DNA from: Flavobacterium sp. CF136
Lineage (GTDB): Bacteria; Bacteroidota; Bacteroidia; Flavobacteriales; Flavobacteriaceae
Reading direction: 5' to 3'
NCBI RefSeq assembly: GCF_000282055.1
Contig: NZ_AKJZ01000007.1
Location: 1 to 64,000, forward strand
DNA length: 64,000 nucleotides
The translations under genes and the position numbers were made by a program. The notes beneath the pieces are model-generated. The model was not told the origin of the DNA, ran no database searches, and saw only the letters and a program-made list of their open reading frames with translations. Shown one piece after another: positions 43,146 to 52,659 of this stretch (positions are counted from its first letter, which is position 1; every line of letters starts with the position of its first letter).

Positions 43146-43832
43146 ATGAGTACCAATATTACAGATGTTTTTTTCGATTTAGATCATACACTTTGGGATT
43201 TTGATAAAAATTCTGAATTGGCATTTAATCGAATTTTTAAGGATAAATTTCCTGAAATTAATTGTAATGATTTTATTGAAAAATACATTCCTATAAACCA
43301 GGCCTGCTGGAAATTATATCAAAACGATAAAATTACGCATCTGGAATTACGTTATAATAGACTAAAGTTTTCTTTTGATGCTTTGAATATAGTTATTTCA
43401 GATGAGGATATTAATCAGATTGCAAATGATTATATTGAATTTCTAACAGATAATAATCATCTTTTTGACGGGGCAATTGAAGTTTTGGAATATCTAAAAC
43501 CAAAATATAAATTGCACATCATTACGAATGGCTTTGCGAATGTACAGGACAAAAAAATAAATAATGCAGCACTTTCAGGATATTTTAGTACTATCACAAA
43601 TTCAGAATTGGCAGGTGTAAAAAAACCAAATAGTATTATCTTTGATTATGCTGTCCGTTTGGCTCAGGCATCAAAAGAGAATTGCCTAATGATTGGCGAT
43701 TGTTTGGATGCGGATGTTAACGGAGCATTAAATGCTGGCTTGGATGCTATTTTTTTTAATGATAAAAAAATTGAAACTCCTGAAAATATTAAACAAATAA
43801 ATCATTTATTAGAACTTAAAAAATATTTATAA
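43146..43832 (+). CDS. HAD-family nucleotidase, YjjG type
   Basis: This 228-residue phosphatase has DxD at D11 and D13 in FFDLDHTLWDFD, IITNGFANVQ for the second motif, and MIGDCLDADVNGA for the acidic metal site. YjjG-like enzymes hydrolyse noncanonical pyrimidine nucleotides and so help keep the nucleotide pool clean. The start lies 3 bp after the radC stop, and the next gene follows after 2 bp, so it belongs to a four-gene run. Confidence 0.88.
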   Translation: MSTNITDVFFDLDHTLWDFDKNSELAFNRIFKDKFPEINCNDFIEKYIPINQACWKLYQNDKITHLELRYNRLKFSFDALNIVISDEDINQIANDYIEFLTDNNHLFDGAIEVLEYLKPKYKLHIITNGFANVQDKKINNAALSGYFSTITNSELAGVKKPNSIIFDYAVRLAQASKENCLMIGDCLDADVNGALNAGLDAIFFNDKKIETPENIKQINHLLELKKYL

Positions 43833-43834
43833 TT

Positions 43835-44575
43835 ATGAAAATTAAACTTTTTTTGATAACACTTTTTATTTCTGCTCTGGGTTTTTCACAGTCGGTTAAC
43901 GATTATAAAGCCGTTATTGTGCCTATAAAATTTGATTTTGCAAAAGGTATAAATCCGTATAGATTATCAACAATGACGAAATCAAATTTGATAAAAGCAG
44001 GTTTTCAGGCTTTTTATGAAAATGAACAACTTCCGGCTGAATATCTTGATAGATGTGAGCTTTTATATGCTGATGTAAAAAAGGATAATGGTTTTTTAAT
44101 TACAAAGCTTTTTGTTGAATTTAAAGACTGCTTCGGTAAGGTGGTTTATACTTCAGAAGTAGGAAAAAGTAAAGAGAAAGAATATGAAGCTGCATACAGA
44201 GAATGTATAGATTTGGCATTTTTATCCGTAAATAAGCTGCATTATAAATACAATGGTAAAACAAATGTTACTTCGTCAAAAATTTCAACAGCAGTTGTAA
44301 CAACAACTCCTGTAACAACAACTGTAGTTTCTACTCCTGTAGTTGATATTTCTGATCCAAATTTACTGTATGCGCAACCAACAGAAAACGGATATCAATT
44401 AATTGATAAAACCCCAAAAGTGGTTATGAAATTGCTTAAAACTTCTCGACCGGATTCTTTCATTGCAATAAAAGATGGTATTCAGGGATCTTTAAATGCA
44501 AAAGACAATCAGTGGTTTTTTGAATATTATCAAAATGATAAATTGGTATCTGAAAAAGTATCAGTTAAATTCTAA
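43835..44575 (+). CDS. Exported protein of unknown function
   Basis: This 246-residue protein has a signal peptide (MKIKLFLITLFISALGFS). A Thr/Val-rich tract at about 150-170 (TTTPVTTTVVSTPVVD) looks like a flexible linker between two small domains. It carries no recognised family motif. It is the last gene of the GNAT-radC-YjjG run, with which no functional link is evident, and is followed by the convergent rarA. Confidence 0.6.
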   Translation: MKIKLFLITLFISALGFSQSVNDYKAVIVPIKFDFAKGINPYRLSTMTKSNLIKAGFQAFYENEQLPAEYLDRCELLYADVKKDNGFLITKLFVEFKDCFGKVVYTSEVGKSKEKEYEAAYRECIDLAFLSVNKLHYKYNGKTNVTSSKISTAVVTTTPVTTTVVSTPVVDISDPNLLYAQPTENGYQLIDKTPKVVMKLLKTSRPDSFIAIKDGIQGSLNAKDNQWFFEYYQNDKLVSEKVSVKF

Positions 44576-44590
44576 ATATAGAATTTGGTT

Positions 44591-45868
44591 TCAATAACCA
44601 TATTTATCTTTCCAACGGTTCTTTAAAAATTCGCGGTTGCTGTTCTCTCGAGAATTGTTCCCCGGATTATAAAGAACCGTTTCTTTTATCGCTTCGGGTA
44701 AAAATTCCTGTTCAGCAAAATTATTGGCATAATCATGAGAATACTTATATTCGTCGCCATAACCTAATTCTTTCATAAGTTTGGTTGGTGCATTTCGTAA
44801 ATGAATAGGAACTGGTAAATCACCCATTTGTTTTACTAATTGTTGGGCATTTCCAATAGCCATATACGAAGCATTGCTTTTAGGAGAAGTGGCCAGATAA
44901 ATAGCACATTGACTTAGTATGATTCTGCTTTCCGGGTAACCAATAGCAGATACAGCCTGAAACGTATTATTTGCCATAATAAAAGCAGTAGGATTTGCAT
45001 TTCCAATATCTTCACTTGATAAGATCAGCATTCTGCGTGCAATGAATTTTACATCTTCACCACCTTCAATCATCCTGGCCAGCCAGTATACGGCTCCATT
45101 AGGATCACTGCCTCTAATTGATTTGATAAAAGCTGAAACAATATCGTAATGCTGTTCTCCGGTTTTGTCATACAAAACAGTATTTTGCTGAACCAACTCA
45201 AAAACACGATCATTGGTAATAATAATTTGATCGCTTGAAGAAGCATTTACAACAAGTTCAAATATGTTCAATAGTTTCCTGCCATCTCCGCCAGAAAGTC
45301 TTAATAGTGCCTCGGTTTCTTTTAGGACTATTTTTTTTGAAGCTAATTCACTATCAGTTTTTATGGCACGGCGTAATAAATTTTCCAAATCATTTTTACT
45401 GAAAGCATTCAAAATATAAACCTGACAACGTGATAATAATGCAGGGATAACTTCAAAACTTGGATTTTCGGTCGTAGCACCAATAAGGGTAATCCAACCT
45501 TTTTCGACTGCTGCCAAAAGAGAATCTTGTTGTGATTTACTAAATCGGTGAATTTCATCAATAAACAAAATCGGATTTTTAGCAGTAAATAAACCACCAC
45601 TTTGTTTAGCCTTTTCAATTACGTCACGAATATCTTTTACACCTGAATTTATCGCACTCAGAATATAAAAAGGACGTTTTGATTCCTGAGCAATAATTTG
45701 TGCCAGGGTTGTTTTTCCTGTTCCAGGAGGTCCCCAAAATATTAATGATGGAATAATTCCTTTCGAAATTTGCTGCGTCAAAGAGCCATTTGGTCCAACC
45801 AAATGACTTTGACTAATATAGTCTTCTAATTTTTGAGGGCGAATACGCTCTGCTAAAGGTGCTTCCAT
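44591..45868 (-). CDS. rarA: Replication-associated recombination protein A (RarA/MgsA)
   Basis: This 425-residue AAA+ ATPase has Walker A GPPGTGKT (46-53), Walker [11 protein letters not shown] (about 98-107) and the sensor segment [12 protein letters not shown]. The C-terminal domain begins near [20 protein letters not shown], typical of RarA/WRNIP1. It acts at stalled forks and on single-strand binding protein. The 3' end lies 15 bp from the convergent exported protein gene. Confidence 0.93.
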   Translation of the reverse strand: MEAPLAERIRPQKLEDYISQSHLVGPNGSLTQQISKGIIPSLIFWGPPGTGKTTLAQIIAQESKRPFYILSAINSGVKDIRDVIEKAKQSGGLFTAKNPILFIDEIHRFSKSQQDSLLAAVEKGWITLIGATTENPSFEVIPALLSRCQVYILNAFSKNDLENLLRRAIKTDSELASKKIVLKETEALLRLSGGDGRKLLNIFELVVNASSSDQIIITNDRVFELVQQNTVLYDKTGEQHYDIVSAFIKSIRGSDPNGAVYWLARMIEGGEDVKFIARRMLILSSEDIGNANPTAFIMANNTFQAVSAIGYPESRIILSQCAIYLATSPKSNASYMAIGNAQQLVKQMGDLPVPIHLRNAPTKLMKELGYGDEYKYSHDYANNFAEQEFLPEAIKETVLYNPGNNSRENSNREFLKNRWKDKYGY

Positions 45869-45904
45869 TTTGTAAAATTACCATTTTCAATTTTAATTTT
45901 ATAA

Positions 45905-45995
45905 TTTTCAGAAGCTATTTCCTGCTGTCCGCTGTATCTTTTTCCGGCTAAAAAAGCCGGAAAAAGGATGCCGCTACCATCAGGGCTAAATTCGT
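45905..45995. repeat. AGCTTTTTCC-type dispersed repeat, copy 2
   Basis: GAAGCTATTTCCTGCTGT lies at 45911-45928, with the palindrome TTTTTCCGGCTAAAAAAGCC near 45939 and CCATCAGGGCTA near 45977. It matches the flanks of copy 1 at 33676-33830. The genes on either side diverge, so a terminator is not needed here. Confidence 0.55.
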
Positions 45996-46089
45996 ATCCA
46001 AGAATGTTTTTTGTTAGCTGACAAATTATCAGTAAATTATATTTGGATAGTTTTTTGATGATTATCTGTCGAACCGATTTTTATAACTT

Positions 46090-46854
46090 ATGGACGACGA
46101 TCATTTTAAATTCTCAAATGCTGTTATTGGACTTCCGGTATTTTTTGTCCTTTTTCTTTGGATAGTGTATTGGTTTCAAATTCGTTTTGATTTTGATTTT
46201 TATCAAAACGGAATATATCCACGTGATTTTTCAGGTCTGCAAGGAGTTGTTTTTAGCCCTTTTATCCATGAAAATCTGGGTCATTTGTATAATAACTCTA
46301 TTCCGCTTTTAGTATTATTAGCTGCTTTGCAATTTTTTTACCCAAAACAATCTATTGCAGTTATAGGTTATGGAATTATATTTTCGGGTTTAATTACCTG
46401 GGTTATCGGTCGTGAAAATTATCATATCGGTGCCAGTGGATTGATTTATGTTTTAGTAAGTTTTATCTTTTTTAAAGGAATACAAACGGGTTATTATCGA
46501 TTAGTAGCACTTTCATTTTCTGTTGTTTTACTTTATGGCGGAATGATTTGGTATGTTTTTCCGGAAGTTGATAGTACAATTTCGTGGGAAGGACACTTAG
46601 CTGGTTTTATTACCGGTTTTGTACTAACTCTTTTTTATAAAACTCCTGATTATGCTAAACCAATTGTTTATGATTGGCAAAAGCCCGATTTCAATCCGCA
46701 AGATGATGCTTTTATGAAGCACTTCGATGAAGCAGGTAATTTTGTTAATACGGAAGTAGAAGAAGAAATAGAAAATCTTTCAACTTATTTTAATTCTGAT
46801 GTTCAGGTTAATTATACTATTCGTAAAACAGACAAAAACGATGAAATGCTATAG
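46090..46854 (+). CDS. Rhomboid-family intramembrane serine protease
   Basis: This 254-residue protein has six or so membrane segments. Catalytic residues are Ser116 in GASG and His169 in WEGHLAGF; HENLGHLYNN (60-69) is the conserved first-loop segment. Such proteases cleave membrane anchors of other proteins. The C-terminal 60 residues are soluble and acidic. No clear operon partner is present. Confidence 0.9.
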   Translation: MDDDHFKFSNAVIGLPVFFVLFLWIVYWFQIRFDFDFYQNGIYPRDFSGLQGVVFSPFIHENLGHLYNNSIPLLVLLAALQFFYPKQSIAVIGYGIIFSGLITWVIGRENYHIGASGLIYVLVSFIFFKGIQTGYYRLVALSFSVVLLYGGMIWYVFPEVDSTISWEGHLAGFITGFVLTLFYKTPDYAKPIVYDWQKPDFNPQDDAFMKHFDEAGNFVNTEVEEEIENLSTYFNSDVQVNYTIRKTDKNDEML

Positions 46855-47034
46855 TTTATTTTTTGTCTGGAAATAACATTTTATGAATTCCAATTTGGAA
46901 ATGGGAGATTATATACTGTTTATTTCATGACAAAAACTGTTTAGTATTGTCATGAAAACCAGTAAATGTATTTTTATTAAATGCTTTGAAGATAAATTTT
47001 AAATGACAAATTATTCATTATCAATTTATACGTA

Positions 47035-47769
47035 TTAAGTTCTCTGACGAACTGCTTCATATAAAAAAGCGCCACAGGCAACTGAAACATTTAAAGATCC
47101 AATTGTTCCAAACATTGGAAGTTTTGCTTTTTCGTCTACGATTTTAAGAACCGAAGGGTTTATTCCACGATCTTCAGAACCCATTATAATTGCTACCGGT
47201 TCGTTTAATGAGAGATCATAAATATTTTGTTCTGTTTTTTCGGTTGCTGCAACAGTTTTGATTCCTGAACCCTGAAGATAAAATATGGCATCTTTAATAT
47301 GTTCAACTTTACAAATAGGAACGTTAAAAACAGCGCCGGCAGATGTTTTAACAGTGTCTCCGTTTACAGGAGCAGAACCGGATTTTTGAACAATAATTCC
47401 GTTTACGCCTGTACATTCAGCAGTTCTGATAATGGCGCCAAAATTTCTGGCATCAGAAATTTGATCTAATATTAAGAATAATGGCTTTGCTCCGGATTCG
47501 ATAGTTGATTCAACTAAATGTTCTAAATCAATAAAACCAATTGGAGAAATGGTTGCTACGGCACCCTGATGATTATTTGGAGTCAGACGATTTAACTTTT
47601 CTACGGGAACATACGAGAAATTTATGTTAGCGCGTTTCATCACCTTCATTAAATCCTTCATTAATTCTCCGGAAATTTCTTTTTGTATAAATACTTTGTC
47701 TACTTCTTTTCCTGCCTGAATTGCCTCTATAATGGCTCTGATTCCAAATATCTGATGTTCTTTTTCCAT
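47035..47769 (-). CDS. rlmB: 23S rRNA 2'-O-ribose methyltransferase, RlmB-like (SPOUT)
   Basis: This 244-residue SPOUT enzyme has an N-terminal substrate-binding domain (MEKEHQIFGIRAIIEAIQAG) and the knotted C-terminal domain. Family marks are DARNFGAIIRTAECTGV, AIIMGSEDRGI and GSLNVSVACGAFLYE. It methylates the ribose of a guanosine in 23S rRNA, probably the one equivalent to G2251. Some paralogues methylate other sites, so the target is inferred. A start at 47769 fits the family N-terminus. Confidence 0.9.
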   Translation of the reverse strand: MEKEHQIFGIRAIIEAIQAGKEVDKVFIQKEISGELMKDLMKVMKRANINFSYVPVEKLNRLTPNNHQGAVATISPIGFIDLEHLVESTIESGAKPLFLILDQISDARNFGAIIRTAECTGVNGIIVQKSGSAPVNGDTVKTSAGAVFNVPICKVEHIKDAIFYLQGSGIKTVAATEKTEQNIYDLSLNEPVAIIMGSEDRGINPSVLKIVDEKAKLPMFGTIGSLNVSVACGAFLYEAVRQRT

Positions 47770-47800
47770 GGTGCAAATATAGGTATAATGTTTATATAAA

Positions 47801-47830
47801 AAAAAACCACCCTGAATGAACAGAGTGGTT
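47801..47830 (-). terminator. Terminator after the SusCD operon
   Basis: AACCAC and GTGGTT form the outer stem, extended inward by pairs of CCTG and CAGA, followed on the minus strand by a T-run. It is 24 bp past the SusD-like stop. Confidence 0.75.
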
Positions 47831-47853
47831 TAATACGTGTATTAGGGAATAAA

Positions 47854-49326
47854 TTACAAATTAGGATCCCAGAAAACATGAGTTTTCAATTTGTCACCGC
47901 CAATAGCTGCAGATGCTGTTGTCCAATTATTACCGTTAACTGTTTGTTCGTTAATTGGATAAGTTAACCTTTTTGGAACCTGACCTTCAGCTTCAGAATA
48001 GGCATTCGCTGGAGCAACCAAAACAGGGAAATTTAATCTGCGATATGCTGTCCATGCTTCAAAACCTCTATTGTAGAATGCAATCCATTCTTGGTTGGCA
48101 ATTTTTTCTTCAGGAGTAGATCCTGGTGCAGTTGCGAAATTTACACTTGGATTTAACAAATAAGCTGCTGCCTGATCTGCAATGCCCCAATTTTCAAAAG
48201 AGGCAGTAATTGCTTGATTATAATAATATGCAGTAGTATTTCCAACTGAAAATCCCTTTGAAGCAGCTTCTGCTAAATAAAAATTCACTTCACTTGCTTC
48301 CATTAATAGAGAAGGGAAATCAGGAGCAGTCAGGATAGGATTTACATGAGAGAAATTGGTATAGATATTTGTATAACCATATTTTCCTCCTAGATAGCTT
48401 CCGTTAGCTAAAGGAGTAAAATATCTAGCTCTTCTTGGATCATTCAGGGTATTCATTGCATTAACTATTGTTGCTGCAGGAACAAAATCATTTCTGTTAG
48501 ATGCTACTAAATTTTCATAAATAGGATTGTAATTTGGAGCAGATACCGCATAATTAAATGATGCGTTATTATCGTTAGTCGTTATTACTCCAGCGTTATA
48601 AGCACTTTCTATTGTGCTTTTTGCTAGTGTAATATTCGTATTAATAAGATTAACCCCTAATTTTATTTTTAATGAATTTGCAAAAAGTTTCCATTTTGCA
48701 ACATCACCACTATAAACAATATCACCCGAACTAAAAGATCCATTGCTGGTATCCAGATTTGCTATAGCTGCATCCAAACGTGTAATTAATTTTGGATAAA
48801 TTGAAGCGTCATCATCATATTTAGGTAAAACTATTGTTTTTGGTTGTAATGCATCTGTATATGGTATATCTCCAAATGAGTCAACTAATATTTGATAGGT
48901 ATAAACTTCAAATATTTCTATAACAGCAAGTTTGTTTTTTTGCTCACTTTGAAATTGTGCAGCAGAAACTCCGGTAGGAGCAACTTCAGTGGCAATGACT
49001 TCTTTTGCAGATTCTAAACCACCAAGTACAGTAGCGTACAAAATTCTCCAGTGACGATCAGCAATTGCTCTGGAGCTTATTCTGTATCTTGATTCAGTGG
49101 TATACTGTGTTGCAGCTAAGTATTGTGGGAAATATCTAAAGATAGAACCTTCATTTACACTAGGGCTAGTCAGTTGATCAGTTAACGCTTTCTGAGAATT
49201 TGCAAATAAAGTAGCCGCGGGAACTTCATAAGCGGCATCTTTATTCTCGTTAAAAGTGACATCATCGCTTACGCAACTTGTCATTAATAATGACAAAATT
49301 GCTATTGAATATATTATTTTTTTCAT
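47854..49326 (-). CDS. SusD/RagB-family nutrient-binding lipoprotein
   Basis: This 490-residue protein has a lipoprotein signal (MKKIIYSIAILSLLMTSC) and the SusD-like architecture of a TPR-like helical core. It is of the SusD-like_2 type rather than the starch SusD. It should sit on the outer surface as the lid of the SusC-like channel encoded immediately upstream, with a 3-bp gap. The ligand is not deducible; no glycoside hydrolase or regulator is next to it. Confidence 0.9.
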   Translation of the reverse strand: MKKIIYSIAILSLLMTSCVSDDVTFNENKDAAYEVPAATLFANSQKALTDQLTSPSVNEGSIFRYFPQYLAATQYTTESRYRISSRAIADRHWRILYATVLGGLESAKEVIATEVAPTGVSAAQFQSEQKNKLAVIEIFEVYTYQILVDSFGDIPYTDALQPKTIVLPKYDDDASIYPKLITRLDAAIANLDTSNGSFSSGDIVYSGDVAKWKLFANSLKIKLGVNLINTNITLAKSTIESAYNAGVITTNDNNASFNYAVSAPNYNPIYENLVASNRNDFVPAATIVNAMNTLNDPRRARYFTPLANGSYLGGKYGYTNIYTNFSHVNPILTAPDFPSLLMEASEVNFYLAEAASKGFSVGNTTAYYYNQAITASFENWGIADQAAAYLLNPSVNFATAPGSTPEEKIANQEWIAFYNRGFEAWTAYRRLNFPVLVAPANAYSEAEGQVPKRLTYPINEQTVNGNNWTTASAAIGGDKLKTHVFWDPNL

Positions 49327-49329
49327 TGT

Positions 49330-52300
49330 TTAGAATTTTACTTTTACGTTAAAAGAGTACATTTTAACAGAAGGCATAACTCCAGATTGGAATCCCTGTA
49401 TGTTACCAGCAGAGGTTCCAGCTTCAGGATCAGCGTCCGGTAAATTTTTGTGAATAATCCAAACGTTATTGCCAATTAAACTGAATGACATGTCTTTGAT
49501 AAAACTTTGCTCAAGATATTTTGAAGGAAGAGTATAGGTAAAGCCTACTTCCCTAAGTTTAACATAAGAAGCGTCATATACATAATTGCTGTTTGGATTT
49601 CCGGAAACTCCAAAACCTACTCCGCTTGCTTCACTAGAGTCAGATGCATCTACACGGGTTGTGTTTGTAACATAGTTGCCATTAGTATCTAGCATAACTC
49701 CCGGGTTGATGTATCCACCTCCATTAGCTAAAGTATTTCTAACCGGATTGCCTAAGTCGTTGATGTATGCAGTTTGAACACCTAATCCTGTGTCTTGTCC
49801 ATATGCCTGATCAAGTGAGAAAACACTTCCTCCTTTTTTAACATCAATTAAGAAATTAAAAGAAAGATCTTTATAAGTAATTCTGTTTGATACCCCACCT
49901 ATCCAATCTGCCTGAATGTTACCAATTATTTGGTTATCTACAGTTTCATAATTTCCGTCTGCATCTACGATTTTATTTCCGTTAGGGTCACGTGCTATTC
50001 CTTGTCCTCTGATGGCGCCATATTGTTCACCTACAGTCGCATTAAGAGTAACATTTTGGTTCCAGCTAGCCAATTGAAGATTTGTTCTTCCTTCGTTTAA
50101 AGAAACAACTGTGTTTTTATTTTTTGACCAGTTTACACCAATTTGCCATTGGAAATCTTTAGTTTTAATAGGAGATCCAGATAAGACTACTTCGATCCCT
50201 TTGTTTTCAAGTTCACCAGCATTTATCTGTGCAAAGCTGTAACCGGTTGATGGTGATTGAGGTACGTTGAAGATTTGGTTTATTGTGTTTGTTTTGTAAA
50301 CAGATAAATCTAAAGTTAATCTGTTATTCAGAACTGAACCTTCTAAACCAGCTTCCCAGCTTTTTTGTCTTTCAGGTTTTAAGTTTCTGAAATCTACAAA
50401 TGTAGCACTGTTTTGAAATAATGGATTTCCATTTAGTAAGCCATTATTGATTCTTGCGCCTAACATACCTGCAGCCGGATCATTTCCAACCTCAGCATAA
50501 TTAAGTCTTAATTTTCCTAAAGACAGCCAATCTGCTTTTAATACTTCTGAAAAAACAAAACTTGATCCTATAGAGTAATAATCATAGGTGTTGTTATCGA
50601 CATATAAGCTTGTTGATTCATCACGACGATATGATCCTTCCAGGTATACAGTTTTGTTGTAATCAAATGATGCTTGTGCATATAGCCCGGATTTTTCAGA
50701 ATTTATTTCACTTTCTACGGGTGCAACAAATGTATTTGAATTAGCTAATGTATAAAGTCCCGGTTTAACAAGACCACCTGTAGTGGAACCGTCAAATGAA
50801 TCAATATGTGATTTAATAAATGTTGCTCCTCCTAATACTTTACCACTAATAGTAGGACTTAATTTAAAATCATAAGTAGCTATGAAATCGTAGGTTTGTT
50901 GAAGAAATGCTCTGGTGTATAATGCATATCCTGAAGATTCGCTAATTTGACTTATTCCAAATTCTTCAGCATGACTTCCTATTGCTTTTCTAAGTTCTTG
51001 TCTGTCATTAGAGTTGTCAATTGTTACTCTGCCTAATAAATTGAAATTATCTGTAACATCATAACTTAAGTTAACACCTGTTAAGATTCTGCGTCTAACA
51101 TCACTTTCGTAGTTTTCGTATCTGTCCCAATATGGATTATTCCAATACGCAGGAGTAAGATTTCCTGATAGTGGATCGTTCATATTCCAGGTAATATTTT
51201 GATGGTTTCTGAAATATTCTTGTCTTAACTCTTTTATATCAACGTTAGTTTGCCACCATTGTCTAAATCCTCCTATAAAGTTATCTCCATAACCTAAGCT
51301 GTTTCTACCGACAGTATTTTGATCGGTAAATGTAAAGAAAGCTCTTGCAGTCAATTTGTCGCTAAAATCTTTAGAGAAATTACCACTAAGTATGTTTCTT
51401 TTAAGACTGCTGTTTGGTAAAACACCTTTGTCTGAGTTGTTGGTTATGCTTAAGTTAAAAGTACTTGTTGCATCTCCTCCATTTAAGTTCAAGTTGTTTA
51501 CAGTGTTGAATGCTTTTTCAAAGAAAGTGGTAGGGTCGTTTTGTGCAGCAACCCATGGAGTTGCCTTTCCAAAATTTGCATTTCCTGGAGCAAAAGCATT
51601 CCATTGGTAAGCTGGTAGGCCGTCAAAAGCATTACCATAAGAAATATCATATCCGGTTGGTACAACTCTGTCATCAGTACCATCACCATCAACATCTGTA
51701 TATGTGAAGTTGTCATGACCATCATAACCACCACCACCATATTGTTTTTGGTAGTGAACGAAAGTAGATTTGTCTATCGTTCCAACTGAGGCAGTTGAAC
51801 TAAAAGAAACGCCTAATCCAGAATTTTTCTTTCCTTTCTTAGTAGTAATCATAATTGCTCCATTTGCTGCAGAACTACCATATAAAGCTGTTGCGGCAGC
51901 ACCTTTAAGAACGTTTACTGATTCTACGTTGTTAGGATCAATATCTGACGCAGAGTTACCAAAGTCAAACCCATCTCGTCCAGTTTGAGTATCTGAATTA
52001 TTTAAATTTGCATTGGTTAAGGGTACACCGTCAACAACAATTAAAGCTTGGTTATTTCCTGTGATACTTTTTGTTCCTCTTAAAACAATGTTTGTAGATC
52101 CACCAAAATTTGAATTGCTTCTTACTTCAAGACCAGCAACTTTTCCAGATAAATTATTCAGGAAATTTGTTGTCGGTGTAGTGTTGATTGCAGCAGCTTC
52201 TAGTTTTTGTGATGAATAACCTAAAGATTTCTTTTCTCTACTAACGCCTAAAGCTGTTACTACTACCCCTTCAAGTTCTTGTGCATCTCCGGCTAATTTT

Positions 52301-52575
52301 ACATTAACGACAGATGAACTTGCTACCACTTCCTGGGTTTTCATTCCAATGTAGCTGAATGCCAAAACTTGGCTTGATGATGCTTTGATAGTATATTTAC
52401 CATCAAAATCTGTTTGCGTTCCGGTTTTTGTTCCCTTCAGTAATACGCTCACGCCAGGCAAAGGCATTCCTGCATTGTCGGTAACTATACCTGAAACAGC
52501 TCTTTCTTGCGCAAAAGTAAGTTGCGCTACTAGTACTAACAAAAGTACTAGGAATCCATTGAACTTTAGTTTCAT
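49330..52575 (-). CDS. SusC/RagA-family TonB-linked outer-membrane protein
   Basis: This 1081-residue receptor has a signal peptide and an N-terminal CarboxypepD_reg-like domain (GIVTDNAGMPLPGVSVLLKG). A plug domain follows, with VDGVPLTNANLN and LKGAAATALYG, then a long barrel ending in SFNVKVKF. These proteins import glycans or peptides with a SusD-type partner, encoded here by the next gene. No polysaccharide utilisation enzymes adjoin, so oligopeptide or another nutrient is as likely as a sugar. Codon and residue content look like the rest of the window. Confidence 0.93.
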   Translation of the reverse strand: MKLKFNGFLVLLLVLVAQLTFAQERAVSGIVTDNAGMPLPGVSVLLKGTKTGTQTDFDGKYTIKASSSQVLAFSYIGMKTQEVVASSSVVNVKLAGDAQELEGVVVTALGVSREKKSLGYSSQKLEAAAINTTPTTNFLNNLSGKVAGLEVRSNSNFGGSTNIVLRGTKSITGNNQALIVVDGVPLTNANLNNSDTQTGRDGFDFGNSASDIDPNNVESVNVLKGAAATALYGSSAANGAIMITTKKGKKNSGLGVSFSSTASVGTIDKSTFVHYQKQYGGGGYDGHDNFTYTDVDGDGTDDRVVPTGYDISYGNAFDGLPAYQWNAFAPGNANFGKATPWVAAQNDPTTFFEKAFNTVNNLNLNGGDATSTFNLSITNNSDKGVLPNSSLKRNILSGNFSKDFSDKLTARAFFTFTDQNTVGRNSLGYGDNFIGGFRQWWQTNVDIKELRQEYFRNHQNITWNMNDPLSGNLTPAYWNNPYWDRYENYESDVRRRILTGVNLSYDVTDNFNLLGRVTIDNSNDRQELRKAIGSHAEEFGISQISESSGYALYTRAFLQQTYDFIATYDFKLSPTISGKVLGGATFIKSHIDSFDGSTTGGLVKPGLYTLANSNTFVAPVESEINSEKSGLYAQASFDYNKTVYLEGSYRRDESTSLYVDNNTYDYYSIGSSFVFSEVLKADWLSLGKLRLNYAEVGNDPAAGMLGARINNGLLNGNPLFQNSATFVDFRNLKPERQKSWEAGLEGSVLNNRLTLDLSVYKTNTINQIFNVPQSPSTGYSFAQINAGELENKGIEVVLSGSPIKTKDFQWQIGVNWSKNKNTVVSLNEGRTNLQLASWNQNVTLNATVGEQYGAIRGQGIARDPNGNKIVDADGNYETVDNQIIGNIQADWIGGVSNRITYKDLSFNFLIDVKKGGSVFSLDQAYGQDTGLGVQTAYINDLGNPVRNTLANGGGYINPGVMLDTNGNYVTNTTRVDASDSSEASGVGFGVSGNPNSNYVYDASYVKLREVGFTYTLPSKYLEQSFIKDMSFSLIGNNVWIIHKNLPDADPEAGTSAGNIQGFQSGVMPSVKMYSFNVKVKF

Positions 52576-52659
52576 TTTTAAATATTTTGAATTAGTATCG
52601 CAAAACTCTTAATAATTTGTTAACTATCCTAATAAATAAAAATCTTTTTTCAGTAAACA

